Shown: positions 23,918 to 34,729 of the stretch, piece after piece
How positions within the stretch are numbered: the first letter of the stretch is position 1
How the letters are laid out: each line of letters begins with the position of its first letter
DNA from: Macrocybe gigantea
Taxonomy: Eukaryota; Basidiomycota; Agaricomycetes; Agaricales; Callistosporiaceae
Assembly: GCA_011319805.1 (NCBI GenBank)
Contig: SJRY01000293.1
Coordinates: forward strand, 346,979-410,978
Direction: 5' to 3'
Length of the DNA: 64,000 nt
Program-made: the position numbers and the translations under genes
Notes under the pieces: generated by a model
Seen by the model: only the letters and a program-made list of their open reading frames with translations
Databases searched by the model: none
What the model was told of the DNA's origin: nothing

Positions 23918-25134
23918 ATGCTTCGCCGAACTGCGCTCGTGTTGTTGGCGCTCTCGCAAGTGATCCTCTGCTCCAAGATTGTGATATCGAATGATGACGG
24001 TGGGCGACCGCTGCGATCCGCGCTCAATATCTTGCTATGCGAGCCGCAGGTCACAAGGTTTGTTATTTAAACATCTCAGCTCGCAGCATCACCTCACAGC
24101 TGTGCTCCGTGGTATATTATTCCAGGTTCTAATCTCTGCCCCTGCTTTCAACAAGTCTGGATCGGGAAATTCCACGACAACGCCCATACCAACCGAGACC
24201 CCTGCCAATTTGACACATGTCCTGCTGGTTCTCCCGCTATTGGCCATGATCGCACAACAGTAAGATCGATTAGGGGGTCGTTAATTATGTCCTAGAGCTG
24301 ATGCAAACCGTAGTATTCATTAACTACGTCAATGCATTCCCGTAAGCCAAACATTCGTGAGGTGCCAGGCTCTGTAAAGCTGAGGGCACACTGTAGAGTG
24401 GACGCCGTGTCATACGGTGTCCAGCATCTGGCGCCAGAACTCTTCGGTTCAGGGACTGACATCACAATCACTGGCCCAAATGTCGGCAGTGCGTTTCGCA
24501 TCCCGGCATTGTAGCGCAGTCGGTGTTAACAGTCATTACACAGATAATCTGGGACCAATCGTGCTTCCGATCTCGGGAACTGTGTAAGTTGTGCGATGCA
24601 GCTGTGCAACAGCCTGGAGTGCGATGCTCAAGCTTCGTGATCGTTAGACGTGCAGCAGCAGCAGCCTCATTACTGGGCACACCCGCCGTCGCGTTCTCGA
24701 GTGCGTCTGGATCGCAGGTCTCCTACACAACCTTGATCACAGATCCGAACTCGGAGTCGTCTCGCGCTGCCGTTCTGTACGGAGAGCTAAGCGCGCTCTT
24801 CTTGCACACGTTGATGCAAGGCGGCACAGGGCCGGTGCTTCCACCGGGCATAGCGCTGAACGTCAACTACGCATCGATCGTGCACTGCCCCACTATCAAG
24901 GAGTACTCTTGGATCCTAACCCGCGTCGCAACTCCGTCGCCTTCGACAGTGGACGTGAAGACTTGCGGAACGACCCAACTGCCAGAAGAAAGTGATGTGA
25001 TTGAGATGGGGTGCTATGCCACGGTCAGCGTGTTCGACGCGCGGTCGATAAAGGACGTGGACGCCGGCACTCAGGCATTTGTGCTCGCCAGACTCAGATC
25101 ATTACTGAGCTGTCTGCCTAAAAGTAGTGGTTAG
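23918..25134 (+). CDS. Secreted SurE-like phosphatase/nucleotidase
   Basis: SurE family protein, a metal-dependent acid phosphatase that in bacteria acts on nucleoside monophosphates. The ATG at 23918 opens a signal peptide (LRRTALVLLALSQVILC), followed at once by the family's metal-binding start KIVISNDDG. Exons: 23918-24057, 24126-24259, a poorly fixed exon ending 24341, 24397-24488, 24544-24593 and 24648-25134. Further motifs are SAPAFNKSGSG, YVNAFPVDAVSYG, ITGPNVG and GTPAVAFSSA. One base is missing just after NDDG (near 24000), because the conserved Trp-Ala-Thr follows in the next frame. A second is missing in a run of C near 24199-24203. The exon before YVNAFP may hold a third break. 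The sequence suggests a secreted enzyme, which is common in basidiomycete SurE-like proteins. Confidence 0.85.
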
Positions 25135-25654
25135 GCAACTAAAGGAGTATTCCTTCTGTCGGGGGGAGATTGGCTAAAAAATTGCTTTCCTGGTATTTTT
25201 TACTGTAACCTGCAATTATTTGAAACGAGCGTATACTGGACATTTAACGAATGCGGGAAGGAAGCGGATTGCAATGCGGCATCCTTTCGGCCACCAAGAT
25301 CAAGGCACCTGAAGCCCTAGACAAATATAACCAAATACATTACATCACTCTGTTAATAGACCTGCGCACGCGAGAACCGCGAAATTGTGTTTATTCCACC
25401 GCTTCTTGTTGCCTTTAGTATATCCTACAAACACCGATAATAATGAGTCTTGGAGAAGGTTTGCTTGCAGCTCATTTGTAGGCTTGGCTAAACCTCGAAC
25501 GCGCTTGTCTAGCGGACGCAAAGTTCCCTACTGCCAATGTAAATATCGGTTATCCGCCGCCTCCATCAGCGGAAAACCCGGGACAGGTGCGAGATGGATA
25601 TTCTTCAAGTAAAAGGCATCAGCCAACTTTGACTCCGGTGTGCCGGGCCCCGTT
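25135..25654. other. Intergenic
   Basis: 520 bp downstream of the SurE-like gene, AT-rich. No supported feature. Confidence 0.4.
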
Positions 25655-26053
25655 TAGGTGTTTCCCAAGTCATCGCCGAAGGAAGGTACGTTCAAAGCCT
25701 TATCTCCTCGAGCAAAATTAAAAAGAATCAATCTCGCCATGCTCGCCGCTTCTCACGTCAACGTCAGCTGAACCGCCTATTCATCCGTACTCCGGGCCGG
25801 AGCTGTATTTCGCAAACCCGTACCTCATGCATTGTGCGCTGAAAAAAGTCGATCACGCGTTCGCGGAGGCGATCCAGCTCCTCGAGAACGAGGAAGACTC
25901 GAACGAGAACATGCGCGAGCCAAACCTCTGCTGGAGAAGTTTAGGCAGTGGAGGGATGAATTGACCACCATCTGCGGAGGTGTCAAGACACCGCCTATTA
26001 AACATATACAGCGAACGCCTTCTCCTGAACGCGGTGGCATGTTCGTCGAGTAG
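25655..26053 (+). pseudogene. Damaged coding fragment, unknown protein
   Basis: Three stretches of coding-like sequence lie in order but in different frames. The first is SPKEGTFKALSPRAKLKRIN. The second is PELYFANPYLMHCALKKVD with AEAIQLLENEED after it. The third is ARAKPLLEKFRQWRDELTT, running to GGVKTPPIK and a stop at 26053. One missing base near 25770 and one near 25905 would join them. I do not recognise the protein and cannot locate a start; upstream exons probably exist near 25400-25600. It could be a decayed gene or a real gene with sequence errors. Confidence 0.35.
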
Positions 26054-26332
26054 TATCACGACGTGTTTCAGATCCGTTGGGATGCCCACAGCCATGTCGT
26101 TTTAATCATCCCGTTTGCTTGTGGCCGTACAGCTTTCACGACCTTCATGTTCATGCGTATGCCACACTCGAACTGAATAGCAATATCACTGATACAGTAC
26201 ATGCCACTTGATCCATGAGTCCTAATTAGATCCGAGCTGACGGCTTCATTTCCAGTGCGTTTCCAGCTGACCCCCCTCGTCATAAGATCTGGTCACGCAC
26301 GCGTGCAGAGGTAGGGAACATCGGCCTATCAA

Positions 26333-27773
26333 TCAAGTGAACCCCGCGAGGCCGATTGCGAGGACGCAAAACGCCCCTTTTCTCTTCATGACGCTGGGAG
26401 AGCGTCGCAAGCATTGCGCTTCCAATACCGTGTCCACTGGAATCGGAAAAAGCATGTTGATCACCTTTGTGCCAGAAAAAGAAAACGAATAGCTTTGACA
26501 ACCCGAGGAAATTGAGGAATGGGAGCCTTGGATGGATTGCGCGATAGACATCCATATGAGGGAGGGGAAGTTCCTAAAGGAGGACGGGGAATATTCGTCG
26601 GAGATAATTGACGAGCATGCACTGGGGTGTGATGTGATGAAGGTGATTAATAGATGGCCGAAACACGTTTCCGTGGGTCGTCTCTGTGGCTCACACACTA
26701 GTGCGACGGCGCTGGCCTTTTGCTCGTCCTGTTCGTTCGCGGGTTCCGTGCATCGAGACCTTCCCGTGCAGAATATTCCGAAGCGTCTCGGAAGGGGCTT
26801 GAGCAGCCTCGGCTGAGGGGCCTCTGTAGGCTCCTCGTCTTCTGGCTCGTTCTCGTCTCTTCTGCGGAGTTTCGGTCGCTTTTGCGGCAAACCGAACCCC
26901 ATGACTTCCTCAAAGTTCCACATTGGGGTTCTGCGATGGACCGTCTTGGGCGGCCTGGCAAGTCGGTCCAGTGGCGAGGTGCTGGAAGGCGCTGTAAACA
27001 TGCATTTTAGGTGTAAGTGAAGGGCGTCCAAGTTCAATCATCATTCTGGAATATTCTTACGCGGCATATCTGCTCGGGTGCCAATGGTAGACGACGGTTC
27101 CGAAACGTTCGTAAATGCTGTTGTGCTGGCTGTGCCTCGTTGTCTCGTTTGTCTGAGGCGGGGAGACGTCAGAGCCATGGCTGGAGCGGCAGTGCCGCGC
27201 GGTTGCAGAATAATTCCGGAACATAGAGGCCGGAGTAGATTTCTCTTCCGGGCTGTGGGGGAAAATCGAGAGCAGGGAGGAGTGTGTGAGTTTTGGCTGA
27301 TATATGTAGTACTACCGAATATTATATTACCTGAGAGTTTGTCGTCAATATCGTAGTGGCGCTCTTTGAGCACCTTGAGCAATTCTATATATGCTTCCTT
27401 GTATGCGCCATGAATGGGCCGACAAGGCAAATGAAAATATAAGGGAACGCCAACACTTTGAAGTGTCTTTTGGGCGATCTGTGGTTAGTTCGGGAATGAG
27501 AAAGGCAGGGACGAGGGATTGGGAGAATTTATATATTCAATTACCTCGATGAGCCGGACGATCTAGCATGGGGAGTGGAATTCGGAACAATAAGCTGCGG
27601 CGGAAGGCAGAAACAATCCGATGACGAACCTTTGTGCTGTGGCGTCTAAATTCTGTGGGTGTCAGATATCTACAGGTTTGCAGCTCTTGTGCACCCTCCA
27701 GGAAATATGTGAGGGCGGCTAGCTGCATCGCAATGGCGACAGCTCTGGTGCTTAAATCTACGGTGCAGTTCAT
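26333..27773 (-). CDS. Unknown protein, 386 residues, nuclear-like basic region
   Basis: Exons 27773-27630, 27562-27545 (18 nt), 27478-27331, 27252-27061 and 26991-26333 join in phase with a closed frame and no breaks. The N-terminal third is mostly helical and uncharged (TRAVAIAMQLAALTYFLEGA, then YLTPTEFRRHSTK, IVRLIE, and a YIELLKVLKERHYDIDD helix). The C-terminal part is low complexity with a basic cluster KRPKLRRR that resembles a nuclear localisation signal, followed by an acidic patch. I see no catalytic motif. The last 100 residues are the least convincing, so a further intron or an earlier stop is possible. It diverges from MCM10. Confidence 0.55.
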
Positions 27774-28349
27774 CTTGATAAGCTGAGGGGGGGCTAGTAG
27801 TGATATGGGTAGATGAGGGGGAAGAAAGGAGAGGAATGTGGGGAGGAGCGCGTTTATATGGTTTGTTGTGAATATAAGTCAAAGCAGGCAGCACAGCATT
27901 ATCCGAGGTGAGGTGTGTCAATGCGGACAAGTTGTATGAGTGGCCCATACAAATGCGGTATCTCCCGGATTGTTGTTGTTCAGACAGAGAACGCTCACAA
28001 CAAGGATCCGGTCAAGGTCCATAATTTATCAGACTGCGATCACGACTGGGCCAGCAAATGGTTATATATCGATTATATGGATTTTTGTTTTGCAAAGGCT
28101 AGAAATATGGGTTTTTGACCACTTTTCTCGGATTTGGACAATGGTTCAGGCGACCACAACCAGAGACGCTGAGTTTGTATGTCTGAGTTTGAAATTACCA
28201 AACTGGGTGGCCGTGTGAACTTTGAAGCTTTGGCTCATTCTGAGTCAGCCGGCATTACAGATACAAACAAACGCGTCGCGCGTGCGAATCCATTCAACGC
28301 AGAGTCTCTAACACGCGCTATTTCAGCTATTAATTCTGAACGAGTCCAA
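27774..28349. other. Divergent promoter region, unknown gene/MCM10
   Basis: 576 bp between start codons on opposite strands. It contains the MluI-box cluster described separately at 28271. Nothing else is seen. Confidence 0.5.
28271..28276. promoter_or_regulatory. MluI cell-cycle box (ACGCGT) upstream of MCM10
   Basis: ACGCGT followed directly by CGCGCG, 74 bp before the MCM10 ATG. In yeasts this element binds MBF (Mbp1/Swi6) and drives G1/S expression of replication genes. Its place upstream of a replication gene supports function and also supports the ATG at 28350 over the in-frame ATG at 28179, which lies on the other side of the box. Confidence 0.55.
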
Positions 28350-30791
28350 ATGGAATCGTCTACTCACAGGACGGATGAGGAGAAGAAAAGAAGGGATGAG
28401 ATCAAGAGAGAAATTGCTTTCTTACAGGCCAAGTTGGATTTGGACGACACAACGCCGGGCGACGATGGCGGCGGTGCACGTCCGAGTCATGCCATACAAC
28501 CGCATTCGCCCAAGCACAAGAAACAGATTGACTTTCCAGAATGTTGGTCCCACCAACTCCTTCACCCAGTGAGGTTGTCTTACAATCAGATTCATGAATC
28601 GCACTTCACACTGGCTATAGAGAAACGGAAACTGAACGATGGACGAGCTGCACGGAAGTCAGGCTCTTTAGCTAAATACGACGCAGGAAAGCCCTCGATT
28701 CCGGCGTTGAAATTGCCACAGGTATACGGCAATGGCAAACCAGAGTCTGCAAAGGAACCTCAGTTGCAAACCGCACGGCTAGCGCCTTCCAATGTCCTGA
28801 ACAGATTGGCCAAGCTTGATGGCCGCCTGGCCGAGCCCTCATTACCCACCAGCACGTCAATCGGTCTTCGGGATTCGAGGAGACTCCTTCGGAGGCGCTG
28901 CCGTCTAAACTCCTCGGATCGACGAGGGATGGGGACCTCGCCATCGTGGAGGAGCTCCAAATCGGACCGGTGGACCATGTTGCACCAACGGACGATCCGC
29001 AATTCATGCAGCTAGAGCCGAATTCTGGGATACGTTTGTCGTGCGTCGCGTTTCGCGTTTTACCTAATGATTAAAACAAATAACGAGCAGCCGCCGCTTC
29101 AACGTGTATGACGATATAGATCCCGCACAGTACCTCATGAGGATTTACAGGAGCACCTGAGAGGCCGTTTCTACCTTTCACCCTCCATGTTGTATTCAAC
29201 CATCCGTCCGTTGCCGAATAAGCAGGCTTACGACGTTCCTGTTGAAGGCGATTGGGTCACAATTGCTGTTGTTGCGGAGCGGGGACCGGTGAAGTTCACA
29301 AAGGCGCCCGTCCCTGCTGGCCCGGATGACGGAGATGGCGATAAGGACGGCAAAAAATGGAAGGGCAAGGACAGGAACAAGGACGAACCTCCAAAGCCAA
29401 TGGGGAAGAGATATGTCAATTTCAAGCTGATCGATTTCGGTGCGCGATCGCGTTCGTCATCTTCGACGACCGGCGGTCAAGCGATCATTCGAGGCGATGC
29501 CTTCTTATCCTTGTTGCTGTTTGAAGCGGACAGATTTGATTTGGAAACCAGTGAGGGAGAGAAGAGGCCAAGAAAAATCTATAGGGGCGGTAGCAGAGGG
29601 GCATTCGAGTCCATGGCAAAACTAAAAGAGGGCGATGTCATTGCATTGCTCAATCCCAGAGTTTTGAAACCCTTCCAGGTACGTAAAAGTCCGGTTCACG
29701 GTTTCAACGTTTCCTCTATTTGGCCTCGAACTCATCACCTCTGAAGCGATCGAACGACGAACCCCATCCGACGAGCAACATCCTCGCGGTCACCCCTGAA
29801 TCGGCAGCTTCGATCATGGTCATTGGGCGTTCTCGCGACTTGGGAATGTGTATCGCCAAGAAGAGGGATGGGTCGGTTTGTGGAAGCTGGACGGACAAAA
29901 GGGTGAGCGACGTCTGCGAGTGGCATATCCAGACCGCGGTTGAACGACGGAAAGCTAGCCGCCCTGAGTTTTCAGTTGGGTTGGTGAAAATTCCAGCTCT
30001 ATGCAATTGTCATTCCTGAAATTCTATCCAGGACTATGGGAATGTCGACCACTGCGGCGCCGAAACGCAAGCTAGAATACGATCCCACTCGTCGATTGGG
30101 ACTCAAGCCGGAGGATTCTCATGGCGGCACGGATTCCACCTACTTTATCTCCGGACACATCATTGGCGGCTCGAATGTCGACTCGAGATCGCTCTGGGTC
30201 ACTGAAAATATGGGAAGAGAGGGCCAGGCCAAGGCAACGCGGAAGTTTGCAAACAAGGATGCTGACAAGTTGCTGAAAAGCCTCCTGGACCGCGACAAAG
30301 AAGGCATGCGGGCCGTCATGACGGCCAGGAAGGCGGCAAAAAAGGATAGATCGAGCAAGAAGACCGAGGAGAATGCTGATACGGGAGAGTCGGACTCGGA
30401 TGAGGACGCTCCGCAAGCGACTCAGAACACAGTCAAAAATGCATACAGCGCTCAGATGATCAAGAATCTTGGGTTCAATCCGGCATTCAAGACTGGACTG
30501 CAGCGGCAGAGTCATCTCGATACGCAGAAAAAGGTCAGCGAGCTTTACGACCTATTTTGACATTCGACTCTCTTACATTGGCATGGCATGCTCGTACAGT
30601 TGGACGATTTGGTCGCAGCGCGGGCCGCTCGAGGAGATGTCAATCTCGGGCGCAAACCCGGCCCTAAAATTCATTCAAATGTTATTGTTCCCATTCAGAA
30701 GGCCAAAGGTGAGAGCTTGTTGCCTTCTGTTCTCTGGAAAGCTGAAGCGTTCGTAGATACGGAGGTTATGGTCGATTTAGATGATATCTAG
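28350..30791 (+). CDS. MCM10: DNA replication initiation factor MCM10
   Basis: Binds ssDNA and the CMG helicase and activates origins. Exons 28350-28568, 28621-29040, 29120-29678, 29747-29979, 30032-30533 and 30600-30791. After correcting two single missing bases the frame closes at 708 residues. An N-terminal coiled coil (DEEKKRRDEIKREIAFLQ) oligomerises the protein. A conserved LVPPTPSPKKRKL patch follows, then the OB-fold (VPHEDLQEHLRGRFYLSPS, PVEGDWVTIAVVAERGP). The Mcm10 zinc finger reads LGMCIAKKRDGSVCGSW and DVCEWHIQ. A conserved C-terminal block includes LGLKPEDSHGGTDSTYFISG. Frame breaks lie near 28540 and 28865, both before the OB-fold. As read, the gene would make no functional protein, so these are probably sequence errors. 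The last exon could be shortened by one more intron. Confidence 0.92.
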
Positions 30792-31403
30792 CGGGTCAAA
30801 CAACAGTGTAGTCCTAACACGCCCCTTGACCCATCGCGATTTCATAACAGACCGGGCGGGAACAGGACATACGGCAAGCGATTCCCAATGGCACAACGCT
30901 CTTTGTGGCGGAATATGGTCTTTCCATTAGCCACTCCGTCACCTCCAAAACACTCGGGGAAGGGAAGTGGGCATGCACAGTCACAAGAGCTCAAGTTGTG
31001 TTTAGAAGATATTGATGTCCACTCGGTTGGAAGTCGAAGTTGCTCTAATACAACTAGTGTAGATACACAGCATCGATCTACTTTGTAACTTTATCTTCTC
31101 CGAATTTGAGTGGTGAAATATCGACGGAGTAAACACATGTCACAGCGAACAATGTAAACAAGTGCTCATCATCATGATCGGAGCCTGAGCTTGTAGCTTG
31201 AGTGTTTGAATCTCCCCAAGTACGTTCGTCAGCGCTCGAGCTGTTCTAAAATATTTCAAATATCCGCAATAGAACTAACGGTCGCGCAGCTGACGTGACA
31301 TAGCCTGACTTGACTCGAGTCAGGAAACCGTACCGCATGCTTTAAGGCTGCCCGTAGTGTCCGTGATATCATCATTCGAGGTCTGATCCAACGACCTTCC
31401 GCC
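30792..31403. other. Intergenic, MCM10 to PARG
   Basis: 612 bp. A short open stretch at 30888-31088 has no recognisable features and is probably 3' UTR. No repeat or RNA gene. Confidence 0.4.
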
Positions 31404-32354
31404 ATGCCTCCTCGTCCAGCGAAAGGAAACGAAAACGATACGCGTCGCCAAAAACTGCGAGGAATTGCGGAAGCTACCCTTGCCGCTATAGAGAAGGGCT
31501 CCTACAGCCTCAACGGCGTCGCTCACGAGTTGCAGGAAAAAATCGATAGCTCGAAGCGAAATACTCGTTATTACGCACCGGATTCGCTGCTTTCTGCATG
31601 GTCAACACCCAGATCGGGTGTCCCACCTCGGAGCGCTAACACTCCCATATCCATACTTGAAATCAGTTCTCTTCAAGGCGCCCACCTCTTGCGTTCCAGC
31701 ACCGATTCTGCCGTAGCCCCAGGAAAGATCGGGCTGCTGAACTTTGCTAGCGCAAAGAAACCAGGCGGAGGCTTCCTTACTGGCGCACAGGCGCAGGAAG
31801 AGTCCATCGCACGCTCCTCCACACTTTATCCCACCCTCATGACGAGTACGGCACAGAAGTTCTATACCATTCATAACAAAGATCCCAAACACGGCTTCTA
31901 TTCGCATGCGATGATCTACTCGCCTAGCGTCGTCATAGTCAGAGACGACGACGGCGAATGGTGCGACAGCCCTCTCGAAGTGGACGTCGTCACCAGTCCG
32001 GCGGTGAATGCAGGTGTCGTCAGGCGGAGCGCGTCCTTTTTCAAAGTCACCAAGCAAAAGACGGAGGAGAACATATGCGCTGCTATGAAGGAGCGAATGG
32101 GAAGGATATTGTTCCTGTTCGAGAAGGAAGGCGTTCAGGAGCTGGTGTTGGGCAGTTTCGGGACCGGCGTGTTCCAAAACGACGTCGACGTCGTGGCCAA
32201 TATATGGGCCGAACTATTGACCGTGCCCGGTGCGAGGTTCAAGAACTCATTTACGCGAGTCGTCTTTGCCATCATTGGCAAACAAACTTTCACCGAATTC
32301 GAAACTGCGTTTAGACATCACAACATGATCACCAAAGGCTGCACATCGGCGTAA
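31404..32354 (+). CDS. Bacterial-type poly(ADP-ribose) glycohydrolase (TIGR02452/DUF2263 type)
   Basis: Macrodomain-like hydrolase that removes poly(ADP-ribose). A single exon of 316 residues; this is the only complete intronless gene in the window. An N-terminal helical region (RGIAEATLAAIEKGSY) of the DUF2263 type is followed by the catalytic macrodomain. The PARG signature is plain: PGGGFLTGAQAQEES, with the Gly loop at residues 120-123 and the catalytic Gln-Glu-Glu at 131-133. NFASAKKPGGG and VLGSFGTGVFQNDV further mark the ribose and phosphate loops. The ATG at 31404 gives the family's usual length. This type is found in bacteria and many filamentous fungi, where it can be the only PARG. 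It acts in the nucleus or cytoplasm, as no signal peptide is present. Confidence 0.93.
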   Translation: MPPRPAKGNENDTRRQKLRGIAEATLAAIEKGSYSLNGVAHELQEKIDSSKRNTRYYAPDSLLSAWSTPRSGVPPRSANTPISILEISSLQGAHLLRSSTDSAVAPGKIGLLNFASAKKPGGGFLTGAQAQEESIARSSTLYPTLMTSTAQKFYTIHNKDPKHGFYSHAMIYSPSVVIVRDDDGEWCDSPLEVDVVTSPAVNAGVVRRSASFFKVTKQKTEENICAAMKERMGRILFLFEKEGVQELVLGSFGTGVFQNDVDVVANIWAELLTVPGARFKNSFTRVVFAIIGKQTFTEFETAFRHHNMITKGCTSA

Positions 32355-32608
32355 ATCTAGGTTGAGAAGGCTACGTATCCACGACCAGCATTGGAGTTTC
32401 GCAATGACAGTTTATTTCGTGCTGCAAAATGCACCCAAGTTGCCGTTGCATTTGGAAGGGCTGTCAGATATACCATGACAGATCTACTAACCATATAGCG
32501 TGTATACTGTACGGTAGTACACTACGGAAAACAGATATACATTCATAAACTACAATTCTAAAGTGAATGGGTATAAACAGCAAAAGAATACCCGGAACTG
32601 CACAAGAA
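32355..32608. other. Convergent 3' region
   Basis: 254 bp, AT-rich, between the PARG stop and the stop of the minus-strand surface protein gene. Nothing else seen. Confidence 0.5.
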
Positions 32609-34729
32609 TCATGCTTGCGTATGATAGGAAGGAGCCTCGGATTGGGTAGACATCCGCCTTTCGTGTTGTCTCGACACTCCTTGCGACCGTGACGATGATC
32701 CAGGTGCCGTCATTACTACGACGCTGGGCTTGTGCAGTGGGAATGGCATGACTGAAGATCCTGACGGAGTGTAGGAATTAGTCCCGTAACTGGCTTGAGC
32801 CGTTGGTGTGGGTGCGAAGGGCACTGCGACGCTGCCGTACGCCATCGCACCCTCCCTTTTTCGTCGTTGCGCCCTTCTCCAGACAAGGAGCCCAGCAACA
32901 ATCAAGAAGAGCGCCACGACGCCAGCCACTGTCCCTCCAATAGCCGCTCCGACGACGTTCTTCGATCTAACAAAGAAAAACAAAAATCGGTGTCAGAATA
33001 GAGGAGATACGAGCGAAAATACTGACTTGGGTGACCCCGTCGTACTTTGCTGTGATATACATGTCACATTAGCGCAGAAGGGACGGAACAGGGCACGTAA
33101 AACATACACTTGAAGAATTGGTGGCCGATGGCAGAGTACTGGTCGGCGTCCTCGATATTGTCTGATTTGCACTGCTGGTGTCATTGGAAACCCTTAGCTG
33201 CGTCATACACGATAAGAATTGAGATAGGCCAAGGTATTGCGCTGGTATTCCACATACATAGATGGCGTCGCCAACTGCACCATGTTGATGCACAGGAAGG
33301 ACAACGGGCGCATGGTTGGCAGTAAGAAGTCCTGCGGAGAGCCGATAAAATCCCTCGGGTAGACCAAATGTGACGTTGATCAACGTGCTAATGCTGTTTA
33401 TAGATCTATAGAAAGCGAACCTCCGTGGATCCGTGGGCGTTTCTTGCTGAAAGCTGTCGAGCGGTTCGATCACGACATACTTGTACCCCGTCACCAGATC
33501 GTTGTCCAGTTGTTGGGGTGCCGCTAGATAATTCTGTTGACTGTTGGTGAACCGTCCCTCTGAAAAGTTTGATGGTGTAAGAGAGACGATGAAGCCGGTA
33601 TTAGGAGCCATCACGTCGCCATTCAGAGGAGCCACTATTTTCAACGACGGCTGAGTATAAATCGTTTCATCAGCCGTTCAAGCTCGAACATTGCAATATA
33701 TTACCAAATGGTCAATAGATGGTAATAGGCCCATTGGAGCAGAGTTACACGAGCCCGAAGTGGCGTTGACTTGTGTCCCATTCGTCAACGGCAAGTTCGA
33801 CGTCGCGCAGATATTGATGAAATTATTGGTTGAGGTCAGCGACGGCGTTTGCCCTCAACAATAATCAGCGCACACAAAAAGTAGTGGTCAGCTCCGCCTG
33901 ACTCACCAGGGGCTGTGTTCGTCATCCCGCTGTTAGCAAATCCACCCGCTATGACAGAATCGAGTAGGTCCAACGAAGTATCTCCAGGAGCTCGACTGAG
34001 GACTGCTTTCTGTTTACCACCTCGCCGCTTTCGTGTGAAGAAGGAATACCAAGTGGCAGTGTCGTAGTCATGATGGTCACGTCGCGCTTTCCCATCTGTA
34101 GCGACTGTGAACTGACACCAAAAGTTAATTAACCCTTCTTTCACTAGTGGACGAGAGTTTCGCCAGCACGCTTACATAAATTACATCACCCAACGAACCA
34201 TGCTGGTTAATGGGGACGAGAACAGGTTGATGATTCGCAGCGTGAGGAGTCACAGTAACTTTGTAGAACCCCTCCCCAAGGCCTCCACCGACCGCTGCCG
34301 TGGTAACATTGCTCTCAGGATTGATAGGATAGTCTCTGAAGAAAATAAAGTCCTTCGGTGGGATGGGATCCGTCTGGCGTAAACTGGATAATCTCTGAAG
34401 GACGACGTGGAGATGCCCAATAATCTGCCCAGAAGAATCAAGCTGTTGAGGGGAAGCCAAGAAATTTGTTTGCACGTTAGTCATGCCACTGGATGCCATG
34501 TTGCGCGAGACGACGGTTATATTGAACCCTGCACCAGCTTCAAGGACATCACCATGATGTGGTCGGATAATCTTGGACGACGGCATGTTACTGTTCGAAG
34601 GAATAAAGCCCATTGGCGTCGGATTACATGAGCCGGTGGTGATTTGAAGGCCGTTGGTGATCGGCAGATTGCTCGTAGACGCACAGAAGTTGATGAAATT
34701 GTTGACCGAAGTCAACGACGGAAATTGTC
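32609..34729 (-). CDS. Agaricomycete surface protein with two copies of one domain and a C-terminal membrane helix
   Basis: Exons 34729-34176, 34111-33907, 33853-33705, 33650-33108, 33049-33027 (23 nt) and 32966-32609 join in phase. Domain A (NFINFCAS, LPITNG, SCNPTPMG, SSKII, then HVVLQRL and INQHGSLGDVIY) and domain B (NFINICATSNLPLTNG, SCNSAPMG, YVVIEPL, VHQHGAVGDAIYVC) are clear repeats of a secreted domain I know as an abundant Agaricomycete-only family of unknown function. Between them is a basic linker with TRKRRGGKQK, which could be cut by Kex2. After domain B come a Ser/Thr-rich stalk, one transmembrane helix (GTVAGVVALFLIVAGLLVW) and a basic cytoplasmic tail. The 5' exon(s) with the signal peptide are not resolved; the exon just upstream probably ends near 34790. 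A two-domain, anchored form differs from the usual single secreted domain. The alternative is two genes read as one. Confidence 0.72.

Noticed and set aside
27041..27260. Apparent frame break in the unknown minus-strand gene near 27060
   Set aside because: I first misplaced the donor by two bases. With the exon end at 27061 the next exon joins in phase and the 386-residue frame closes.
28179..28349. Upstream in-frame ATG for MCM10 at 28179
   Set aside because: It would add 57 residues with no resemblance to the family and would place the MluI box inside the coding region. The ATG at 28350 starts directly before the coiled coil, as in relatives.
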